Below, in pieces: positions 15,537 to 21,826 of a stretch of 33,730 nt of DNA. Below the pieces are notes generated by a model, which worked only from the letters and a program-made list of their open reading frames with translations, had not been told where the DNA came from and did no database searches. The DNA comes from Clostridiales bacterium. GTDB lineage: Bacteria; Bacillota; Clostridia; Oscillospirales; Acutalibacteraceae. Numbering within the stretch: position 1 is the first letter of the stretch; each line of letters begins with the position of its first letter. A program made the position numbers and the translations under genes. Location: contig DUMT01000098.1 in NCBI GenBank assembly GCA_012839705.1, positions 1-33,730 on the forward strand. Reading direction: 5' to 3'.

Positions 15537-16835
15537 ATGAGCGTTGCAATATCCGGCGTCAGGGCGGGAAGTATCGCGGCAAGGCACGGCATTAAGACTG
15601 GGGACATCCTTGAAAAAATCAATAATCATGAGATTATGGACGTGCTGGATTACCAGTTTTACATGGCCGATACCCGCGTAAGCCTTGAAATCATCAGGGA
15701 TGGCAAGGCCTTTGAAAAAACTTTCCGCAAAAAAATGAATGATGATATTGGGCTTGAATTTGACAGCTACCTTATGGATAAGCAGCGTTCCTGCAGGAAT
15801 AAGTGCGTTTTCTGCTTTATCGACCAGCTCCCAAAGGGAATGCGGGAAACTTTGTATTTTAAAGATGACGACAGCAGGCTTTCCTTCCTGTTCGGGAATT
15901 ATATAACGTTGACAAATATAACCGAGCATGAAGTCGAGCGTATAATTTCCATGCATATAAGCCCGATAAATATATCGGTGCATACCACAAACCCGGAACT
16001 CAGGTGCAGGATGATGAACAACCGCTTTGCCGGGGAATGCCTTAAACTGCTCCAAAGGTTTGCCAACGCGGGTATCAAAATGAATTGCCAGATAGTCCTT
16101 TGCCCGGGGATTAACGACGGGGCGGAGCTTGAGCGGACGCTGAAGGACCTGTCGGAACTGGTGCCCTCTGTTGAAAGCGTTGCCGGGGTGCCGGTGGGGC
16201 TTACAAAGTACCGGGAAGGGCTGGAGCCCTTGCGCCCATTTTCCAGAGAGGAGGCTGCCGAGGTTATCCGGCAGATGGAGGAAATGGGAGAGCGGATGAT
16301 GGAAAAACACGGCTTCAGGGTGTTTTATCCTGCCGACGAATTCTATCTTAAAGCAGAACTCCCCCTGCCGGGCGAGGAGTTTTATGACGATTTTGCCCAG
16401 CTGGAAAACGGGGTTGGCATGATTGCCCTGTTTAAATCCCAGTTTGAGGAGGCCCTGGACGGCTGCAAATCTCAGCCAAAGGGCAGCAGGATAACCGTTG
16501 CAACAGGAGTTGCCGCCTATCCGCTTATAAACAGCCTGGTAGATTTGGCCCGCAGCAGGTGGGATGGGCTGAATATCCAGGTTGTCCCGATTGCAAACCG
16601 CTTTTTCGGGGAGACAATAGATGTGGCGGGGCTTGTGACCGGCCGGGATTTGATTGAGCAGCTGAGAAGTGTGGTGCCCGAAGGAATCCTGCTCATCCCT
16701 TCGGTGATGCTTAGGCATGAAGGGGATTTGTTTTTGGATGACGTGTCTGTTGAGGACGTCCAAAAGGAGCTGGGCGTAAAAGTTTTAACCGTCCCGGTGG
16801 ACGGCGGCGAATTTTTGGAGCGTTTATTGATATAA
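15537..16835 (+). CDS. DUF512 family PDZ-radical SAM protein
   Basis: This encodes 432 residues from ATG 15537 with a G-rich site (GGGGGATGGG) upstream. Residues 1-65 are a PDZ-like domain (G-S-I-A-A-R-H-G-I-K-x-G-D-I-L). Next comes a radical-SAM-like core with the iron-sulfur motif C86-x3-C90-x2-C93 (C-R-N-K-C-V-F-C-F), and a C-terminal DUF512 domain (about 230-430). The family is widespread in Clostridia and typically lies just upstream of der, as here. Its substrate is not established; it probably uses SAM and a 4Fe-4S cluster in the cytoplasm. A 442-codon minus-strand frame covering the gene is a shadow. A promoter sits between this gene and der. Confidence 0.92.
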   Translation: MSVAISGVRAGSIAARHGIKTGDILEKINNHEIMDVLDYQFYMADTRVSLEIIRDGKAFEKTFRKKMNDDIGLEFDSYLMDKQRSCRNKCVFCFIDQLPKGMRETLYFKDDDSRLSFLFGNYITLTNITEHEVERIISMHISPINISVHTTNPELRCRMMNNRFAGECLKLLQRFANAGIKMNCQIVLCPGINDGAELERTLKDLSELVPSVESVAGVPVGLTKYREGLEPLRPFSREEAAEVIRQMEEMGERMMEKHGFRVFYPADEFYLKAELPLPGEEFYDDFAQLENGVGMIALFKSQFEEALDGCKSQPKGSRITVATGVAAYPLINSLVDLARSRWDGLNIQVVPIANRFFGETIDVAGLVTGRDLIEQLRSVVPEGILLIPSVMLRHEGDLFLDDVSVEDVQKELGVKVLTVPVDGGEFLERLLI

Positions 16836-16839
16836 AATA

Positions 16840-16868
16840 TTGTAAGGTATTGGAAATCTGGTTATACT
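16840..16868 (+). promoter_or_regulatory. Candidate promoter for der-plsY-gpsA
   Basis: The elements are TTGTAA (16840-16845), a 17-base spacer and TATACT (16863-16868). The RNA would start near 16875, right at the AGGATGG ribosome binding site of der, so the leader would be very short. Confidence 0.5.
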
Positions 16869-16890
16869 GTTTTTAGGATGGTGATATGAT

Positions 16891-18210
16891 TTGGGACTTC
16901 CTATAGTGGCATTGGTAGGGCGGCCGAATGTAGGCAAATCAGCCCTTTTCAATAAACTGGTCGGAAAACGGATTTCGATAGTTGAGGATACCCCGGGAGT
17001 CACAAGGGACAGAATTTTTGCGGAATGCCATTGGGGCGATTACCGCTTTATGCTGGCCGACACCGGGGGAATTGAACCGCATTCCGACGACCTGATCCTG
17101 TCCCAGATGCGGCGGCAGGCGCAATTGGCGGTGGAGCAGGCGGATGTCATAGTATTGGTGACCGATTTAAAGTCGGGTGTCACCGCAAACGATATGGATG
17201 TTGCTTCCATGCTTTTAAAAAGCGGCAAGCCCATTGTACTTTGCGTTAATAAGGTTGACAGCATAGGCCAGGTTCCGCCGGAGTTTTACGAGTTTTACAA
17301 CCTGGGGCTGGGGGACCCGATTGCGGTATCCGCAGTTCACGGGCACGGCACCGGGGACCTTTTGGATGCTATCTGCAGTCTGCTGCCCGAATTTAAGGAG
17401 GAAGACGAGGACAGCGAAAAAATCAGGGTGGCAATCATAGGTAAGCCGAACGCGGGCAAGTCATCCCTAATAAACTATATAGCAGGAGAGGAGAGGGCAA
17501 TTGTATCTGACATTGCCGGCACCACAAGGGATGCGATTGACACCGAAATCAGCAACCAGTACGGGGATTTTATTTTCATAGATACCGCAGGAATCCGGAG
17601 AAAGAGCAGAATTGATGACCGGGTAGAGAAATACAGCGTCCTGCGGGCGGAAATGGCGGTGGAGCGGGCGGATGTATGCGTTATTATGATCGACGCTACC
17701 GAAGGTTTCACCGAACAGGACAGCAAAATCGCCGGTATGGCCCATGAAAGTGGCAAGGCCTGCATTATCGCTGTAAATAAATGGGATGCCGTTGACAAGG
17801 ACGACAAAACCATGGACAGGATGAGAAAATCCCTGATGGAGGATTTCTCTTTCATGTCCTACGCGCCGATTATATTTATTTCCGCCAAAACCGGGCAGCG
17901 GGTCGACAGGCTGTTTGAACTGATAAAATACGTCTCCCAACAGCATTCCATGCGTATTTCCACCGGAATGCTCAACGACCTGCTTGCAGAGGCCACCGCC
18001 AGGGTGCAGCCCCCTTCAGACAAGGGCAAGCGGCTGAGAATTTATTATGTCACCCAGCCTTCCACCAAACCGCCGACCTTCGTGTTTTTTGTAAACCGCG
18101 CGGAGCTGTTCCACTTTTCATACCAGCGCTATCTGGAAAACCAGATCCGCCAAACCTTCGGTCTTGAAGGTACTCCTATACGGATAATTGTCCGGGAGCG
18201 AGGGGAATAG
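16891..18210 (+). CDS. der: Ribosome biogenesis GTPase Der (EngA)
   Basis: This encodes 439 residues. The start is TTG 16891: an in-frame stop (16882-16884) lies just upstream, and the ATG at 16886 is out of frame. Two tandem GTPase domains are complete. The first has G-R-P-N-V-G-K-S, D-T-P-G-V-T-R-D, D-T-G-G and N-K-V-D. The second has G-K-P-N-A-G-K-S-S, I-A-G-T-T-R-D-A, D-T-A-G-I-R-R and N-K-W-D. A KH-like domain (about 355-439) closes the protein. Der is an essential GTPase for 50S subunit assembly. It is followed after 57 bases by plsY and then gpsA. Confidence 0.98.
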   Translation: MGLPIVALVGRPNVGKSALFNKLVGKRISIVEDTPGVTRDRIFAECHWGDYRFMLADTGGIEPHSDDLILSQMRRQAQLAVEQADVIVLVTDLKSGVTANDMDVASMLLKSGKPIVLCVNKVDSIGQVPPEFYEFYNLGLGDPIAVSAVHGHGTGDLLDAICSLLPEFKEEDEDSEKIRVAIIGKPNAGKSSLINYIAGEERAIVSDIAGTTRDAIDTEISNQYGDFIFIDTAGIRRKSRIDDRVEKYSVLRAEMAVERADVCVIMIDATEGFTEQDSKIAGMAHESGKACIIAVNKWDAVDKDDKTMDRMRKSLMEDFSFMSYAPIIFISAKTGQRVDRLFELIKYVSQQHSMRISTGMLNDLLAEATARVQPPSDKGKRLRIYYVTQPSTKPPTFVFFVNRAELFHFSYQRYLENQIRQTFGLEGTPIRIIVRERGE

Positions 18211-18267
18211 CGTAAACAAAGCATATAATATATAAAGTACTTCCAGGTTTTGAAAGGAAGAAATCCT

Positions 18268-18972
18268 ATGCTAGAGCAGCTGATAGATTTTTTGATTAAC
18301 TGCTGGCCATCCCTGATTCTCGCATGCCTTTGCGCATACCTTTTGGGCAGTATAAATTCCGCCATAATCGTGACCAAAATAAAATCAAACACCGATATAC
18401 GGAATTACGGCAGCGGGAATGCGGGGGCAACAAATGTGCTTCGCTCTCAGGGAAAGGTTGCGGCGCTGATTACCACCATAGGGGATCTGGGCAAAAGCAT
18501 AGCTTCGGTGTACCTTGGCGGGTGGCTGGTTGAAGTGCTGAATTCCGGCTATTCCGGCGGTGATTTGGAACTTGGGATTATCGGGAAATATGCGGCGGGT
18601 CTTTGCTGCATATTCGGGCACCTGTACCCTGTTTATTTCGGGTTCCGCGGCGGCAAAGGGGTGTTGACCACTTTTGGCATGATGCTGATTCTCGATCACC
18701 ACGTGGCGCTAATCTGCCTTGGGATTTTCATTATAGTTGTGGCTATCAGCCGGATGGTATCCCTCGGCTCCGTATGCGCAGGTATAGCCCTGCCGGCACT
18801 CACAGGGATTTTCAGCGCCTTTGTGGATAATAATCCCTCATTCAATACCCTTTTGAGCGTGATAATCACGGCGCTGATTTCTGCCACTGTAATAATCAAG
18901 CATATACCGAATATCAAGAGAATAATAAATGGTACTGAGAATAAAATCAGCTTTAAAAAGAACCGGACTTAA
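18268..18972 (+). CDS. plsY: Glycerol-3-phosphate acyltransferase PlsY
   Basis: This encodes 234 residues. ATG 18268 is preferred over TTG 18250, since the AAAGGAAG site lies between them. The enzyme uses acyl phosphate to acylate glycerol-3-phosphate at the membrane, the first step of phospholipid synthesis in Gram-positives. The three conserved loops are visible: G-S-I-N-S-A-I-I, the G-S-G-N-A-G-A-T-N-V-L-R phosphate-binding loop, and G-F-R-G-G-K-G-V. About five hydrophobic segments are present. It is next to gpsA, which makes its glycerol-3-phosphate substrate, so the pair forms a functional unit. Confidence 0.97.
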   Translation: MLEQLIDFLINCWPSLILACLCAYLLGSINSAIIVTKIKSNTDIRNYGSGNAGATNVLRSQGKVAALITTIGDLGKSIASVYLGGWLVEVLNSGYSGGDLELGIIGKYAAGLCCIFGHLYPVYFGFRGGKGVLTTFGMMLILDHHVALICLGIFIIVVAISRMVSLGSVCAGIALPALTGIFSAFVDNNPSFNTLLSVIITALISATVIIKHIPNIKRIINGTENKISFKKNRT

Positions 18973-19001
18973 CCCATTTACATACGGAAAGGAGCGGGAA
19001 T

Positions 19002-20012
19002 ATGAGTTCCAAACGTAAAATATCCGTCCTGGGGGCGGGTGGATGGGGCACAGCCCTGGCAATTATGGCGCAAAACTACGGTAACAGCGTTTTGCTTTGG
19101 TCGCCCTTTGAAGAGGAGATTGCAAATATCAGAAGGTTCGGCGAAAACAAAAAGCTGCTGCCCGGAGTTCCGGTACCCCCCGGAATTGAACTAACCACCG
19201 AAATTTCCGATACTGCGGATTCAGACCTTGTTATTATGGCGGTACCGTCCTTTGCGATTAAAAGCACAGCCGAAAAACTGGCGCCTGTGCTGAAAAAAGG
19301 CACCCTTGTTGCAAATGCCGGCAAGGGATTGGAGCAGGGCACCCACCGCCGCTTTTCGCAGGTCATATCCGAGGCGTTGCCTGAAGCCAGGGTTGTGGCG
19401 CTTTCAGGCCCGTCCCATGCCGAGGAGGTTGCGCGGGGAGTCCCGACCTCGATAATCAGCGCATCGGAGGATGTGGAAGCCGCCGAAATGGTTCAGGATA
19501 TTCTGATGAACCCGAATTTCAGGATATATGTGAATACCGACGTTATTGGCGTGGAGCTTGGCGGCGCGCTGAAAAATGTTATCGCCCTTGCGGCGGGTAT
19601 TTGCGACGGGCTGGAAGTGGGTGACAACACCAAAGCAGCCCTTATGACCCGGGGCCTGGCGGAAATCGCAAGGCTTGGGATTAAGCTTGGTGCCAGGAGC
19701 GAGACCTTTGCAGGGCTTTCCGGTATGGGGGACTTGATTGTTACCTGCGGAAGCCTTCATTCAAGAAACCGCAGGGCAGGGATACTGATTGGGCAGGGGC
19801 ATTCCCCTGAGGAGGCTGTGCGTGTAGTGGGTACCGTGGAAGGATACCATGCAGCCCTGGCAGGTTATGAGCTTTCCAGGTCGGTGGGGGTTGAAATGCC
19901 CATAACCGAACAATGCTGGCAGGTATGCTACAACGGGCAGCCGGCGCGCAATGCCATCAAAGCCCTGATGGAAAGGCCCCGCCGCCACGAAACCGAACAG
20001 CCCTGGAAATAA
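19002..20012 (+). CDS. gpsA: Glycerol-3-phosphate dehydrogenase [NAD(P)+]
   Basis: This encodes 336 residues from ATG 19002 with AAAGGAGCG upstream. It reduces dihydroxyacetone phosphate to sn-glycerol-3-phosphate. Visible features are the N-terminal Rossmann loop G-A-G-G-W-G-T-A, L-S-G-P-S-H-A-E-E-V, the catalytic Lys in E-L-G-G-A-L-K-N-V, and G-L-S-G-M-G-D-L-I-V-T-C. Length and motif order are normal. It is the last gene of the der-plsY-gpsA unit, 29 bases after plsY, and is closed by a strong terminator. Confidence 0.98.
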   Translation: MSSKRKISVLGAGGWGTALAIMAQNYGNSVLLWSPFEEEIANIRRFGENKKLLPGVPVPPGIELTTEISDTADSDLVIMAVPSFAIKSTAEKLAPVLKKGTLVANAGKGLEQGTHRRFSQVISEALPEARVVALSGPSHAEEVARGVPTSIISASEDVEAAEMVQDILMNPNFRIYVNTDVIGVELGGALKNVIALAAGICDGLEVGDNTKAALMTRGLAEIARLGIKLGARSETFAGLSGMGDLIVTCGSLHSRNRRAGILIGQGHSPEEAVRVVGTVEGYHAALAGYELSRSVGVEMPITEQCWQVCYNGQPARNAIKALMERPRRHETEQPWK

Positions 20013-20020
20013 ATTTCATC

Positions 20021-20048
20021 CGAGGTGGCGGCAGCCGCCTCGTTTTTT
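20021..20048 (+). terminator. Terminator of der-plsY-gpsA
   Basis: A 9-base-pair stem CGAGGTGGC / GCCGCCTCG (one G-U pair, 4-base loop) is followed by TTTTTT. Confidence 0.92.
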
Positions 20049-20052
20049 ATAT

Positions 20053-20079
20053 AAAAAATCCACCCTTGACGGGTGGAAA
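20053..20079 (-). terminator. Minus-strand terminator
   Basis: A 6-base-pair stem CCACCC / GGGTGG is followed, on the minus strand, by an ATTTTTT tract. It faces the plus-strand gpsA terminator and may catch minus-strand transcripts coming from the small gene at 20258-20434. Confidence 0.7.
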
Positions 20080-20117
20080 ATCAGTATTCAGGGTTAAAAG
20101 GCGCACAAAACAACCTG

Positions 20118-20155
20118 GTGATATGAAACCCGAATTCTTAAAGGGCTCATATCAC
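20118..20155. repeat. Long inverted repeat in the gpsA-nifS gap
   Basis: GTGATATGA (20118-20126) and TCATATCAC (20147-20155) are perfect complements, with an inner CCC/GGG pair (20129-20131 with 20143-20145). The loop is AT-rich and no coding frame explains the conservation of both arms. It could be a protein-binding site or a structured RNA element; no second copy was seen in the window. Confidence 0.55.
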
Positions 20156-20196
20156 AATATAGCTTAGATTTGCATCCGGAAGATTGTAAACAAAAG

Positions 20197-20224
20197 TTTT
20201 CAAACAAACGGGCTATGTTATAAT
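20197..20224 (+). promoter_or_regulatory. Candidate extended -10 promoter pointing into the small gene's 3' end
   Basis: The elements are TTTTCA (20197-20202), a 16-base spacer and TATAAT (20219-20224) preceded by TG-T, an extended -10. The predicted RNA start is near 20231. Confidence 0.5.
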
Positions 20225-20230
20225 TGTATT

Positions 20231-20303
20231 AAGGGTGGCGAAAAAGGCGCGGGGAGGCTATGAAAGGGTAAAATCCTCCACCAGTGGGCGCTTTTTAATT
20301 TTT
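20231..20303 (+). ncRNA. Putative short antisense RNA ending in a bidirectional terminator
   Basis: From the predicted start at about 20231 to the T-tract at 20292-20303 lies a stretch of roughly 70 bases with no plus-strand coding frame of note. It folds as AAAAAG-g-CGC / GCG-CTTTTT (241-250 with 288-296, offset 20000) closed inside by GGAGG / CCTCC (253-257 with 275-279), followed by TTTTTAATTTTT. On the minus strand the same stem ends in CCTTTTT just after the stop of the 58-codon gene. The short plus-strand RNA would therefore overlap the 3' end of that mRNA by about 60 bases. The prediction rests on promoter and terminator pattern only. Confidence 0.4.
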
Positions 20304-20434
20304 AACATGTATTTTGGCTTGCGGATAGGGATTTTAAACAGGCGGCATGCCCAGTAAACCAGGGCAGCGCAGAAGGCCACCGCAGAAACCGCTTTAAGGA
20401 TAAAGCTGACAGCCTTAATAAGGAATTTGAACAA
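20258..20434 (-). CDS. Small cationic single-pass membrane protein (58 residues)
   Basis: The start is TTG 20434, immediately after an in-frame TAA, with AAAGGA about ten bases upstream. The 58-residue product begins M-F-K-F-L-I-K-A-V. It has one hydrophobic membrane segment (about residues 8-30, rich in Ala, Val and Phe) and then a strongly basic tail (R-K-P-K-Y and K-I-K-K-R-P) ending L-V-E-D-F-T-L-S. Upstream on the same strand is a near-consensus promoter (20508-20480), and a terminator overlaps the last codons. The complete set of signals argues that it is real, although I know no family. Topology by the positive-inside rule suggests a cytoplasmic C-terminus. Its size, membrane segment and basic tail, plus the convergent transcript across its 3' end, resemble type I toxin peptides such as TxpA. 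It could equally be an ordinary small membrane protein of this lineage. Confidence 0.65.
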   Translation of the reverse strand: MFKFLIKAVSFILKAVSAVAFCAALVYWACRLFKIPIRKPKYMLKIKKRPLVEDFTLS

Positions 20435-20479
20435 TTATAACACGTCCTTTCCTTTTTATTTTAAGTTGGATGCACCTAT

Positions 20480-20508
20480 ATTATACCTCATTTAACTTAA
20501 TTTGTCAC
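20480..20508 (-). promoter_or_regulatory. Near-consensus promoter of the 58-residue membrane protein gene
   Basis: On the minus strand the elements are GTGACA (20508-20503), a 17-base spacer and TATAAT (20485-20480). This is one mismatch from consensus. The RNA should start near 20473, giving a leader of about 40 bases. Confidence 0.75.
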
Positions 20509-20603
20509 TTTACTGAATAAAATGTTATTGATAAAATTGATTATGAATATTAACAATCGGGTGCATATTTGTTATTGTTTACAGTATTGACATAAATAGA
20601 AGG

Positions 20604-20632
20604 TTGTAACTGTGGAAATAATGTTATATAAT
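20604..20632 (+). promoter_or_regulatory. Promoter of the cysteine desulfurase-sortase-thiI cluster
   Basis: The elements are TTGTAA (20604-20609), a 17-base spacer and TATAAT (20627-20632). The RNA start is expected near 20639, just upstream of the ribosome binding site at 20652. It is divergent from the small-gene promoter at 20480-20508. Confidence 0.75.
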
Positions 20633-20666
20633 TAAAGTCTGGAATATAGTTTGGAGGTATTAGCCA

Positions 20667-21800
20667 TTGAGGCTTGTATATCTGGACAATGCCGCCACAA
20701 CCAGGGTTTGCCCCGAGGCGGCCGAAAAGGCCCTGGAGATGATGACTGTCCATTTCGGCAACCCTTCATCCCTTCATTCCCTGGGTACCCAGGCGGAGCA
20801 GATGGTTGAAGCGGCAAGGAAGCAGGTGTCCAAATTGTTTGGGTGCCGACCCGAAACGCTCTTTTTCACTTCGGGAGGCACCGAAGCCAACAACCTTGCG
20901 ATTTTCGGCGCAGCCGAGGCAAAGCGCCGGGTTGGCAGGCATGTGGTAAGCACGGCGGTGGAACATTCCTCCGTTCTGGAATCCTTTAACGAGCTGGAAC
21001 GGCAGGGCTTTGAGGTGACCCGGATTGTCCCCGACAAAAACGGGGTTATTACTCCCGAGCAGGTGGCAGAAGCCTGCCGCAGGGACACGGTGCTTGTCAG
21101 CATAATGTGTGTTAATAATGAAAACGGGATGCATTTTCCTATAGACAGGATAGCGGCAAGCGTCAGGCGTGTTGCCCCCCAGGCGTTAATCCACAGCGAC
21201 GCGGTCCAGGCTGCGGGCAAAATGCCCTTGCCTGCTGAAAAAATGGACATAGACCTGCTGTCGGCAAGCGCACATAAGCTCCATGGCCCGAAGGGCTGCG
21301 GGGTTCTATATATCAAAAAAGGCTGCCGGATTTTGCCGAGGGCGTTCGGCGGCGGGCATGAAAGGGGATTGCGGGCAGGCACCGAAGCAGTGCCCCTTAT
21401 CGCCGCATTTGGTGCGGCAGTGGAGGTTTTGCCGCGGATTGATGAGCAAAATAAACTGTACCAATGTTTACGCCAGCGGCTGGCGGACGGCATAAAAAGC
21501 CTTAAAGATGTGGTATGGCTCTCCCCTGAAAGTGCGGTGCCGTATATCGTCAATATCTCGGTGCCGGGGATAAGGAGCGAAACCATGCTTCACTTCCTTG
21601 CCCAGAATGAGGTTTATGTTTCAAGCGGTTCCGCCTGCTCCAAAGGCAAAAAAAGCCATGTACTTACCGCTTTGGGGTTGCCGGACAGGCTGGTTGATTC
21701 GGCATTGCGGATAAGTTTCACCCATACAAATACAATTGAGGATGTCGACCGGTTCCTTGAGGTTCTCGAAGAAGGGCTGAAAGTTCTGGTACGGCGTTAA
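20667..21800 (+). CDS. Cysteine desulfurase (NifS/IscS family, probable ThiI sulfur donor)
   Basis: This encodes 377 residues from TTG 20667, with GGAGG nine bases upstream. It is a PLP-dependent aminotransferase-fold enzyme that takes sulfur from L-cysteine and passes it as a persulfide. Landmarks are Y-L-D-N-A-A-T-T at the start, F-T-S-G-G-T-E-A-N-N, H-S-D-A-V-Q-A-A-G-K, the PLP lysine K204 in S-A-H-K-L-H-G-P-K-G, R-A-G-T-E, and the persulfide-forming C324 in S-S-G-S-A-C-S. Association with thiI two genes downstream matches the NifZ-ThiI arrangement of Firmicutes, where a dedicated desulfurase feeds tRNA 4-thiouridine synthesis. An IscU/SufU gene is absent nearby, which supports that role over Fe-S assembly. 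The next gene begins 26 bases later. Confidence 0.95.
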   Translation: MRLVYLDNAATTRVCPEAAEKALEMMTVHFGNPSSLHSLGTQAEQMVEAARKQVSKLFGCRPETLFFTSGGTEANNLAIFGAAEAKRRVGRHVVSTAVEHSSVLESFNELERQGFEVTRIVPDKNGVITPEQVAEACRRDTVLVSIMCVNNENGMHFPIDRIAASVRRVAPQALIHSDAVQAAGKMPLPAEKMDIDLLSASAHKLHGPKGCGVLYIKKGCRILPRAFGGGHERGLRAGTEAVPLIAAFGAAVEVLPRIDEQNKLYQCLRQRLADGIKSLKDVVWLSPESAVPYIVNISVPGIRSETMLHFLAQNEVYVSSGSACSKGKKSHVLTALGLPDRLVDSALRISFTHTNTIEDVDRFLEVLEEGLKVLVRR

Positions 21801-21826
21801 GGTCTCCTGAAAGGCAGGGATTAAAA

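Noticed and set aside
15435-16763. A 442-codon minus-strand open frame opposite the DUF512 gene
   Set aside because: It is fully antisense to a clear radical SAM gene, has no ribosome binding site and shows no family motif. Its length is a composition effect.
20098-20154. An 18-codon minus-strand frame over the inverted repeat
   Set aside because: It lacks a ribosome binding site and its sequence is dictated by the repeat arms.
20774-21586. A 270-codon minus-strand frame opposite the cysteine desulfurase gene
   Set aside because: The desulfurase frame carries all catalytic motifs; the antisense frame has none and no start signals.
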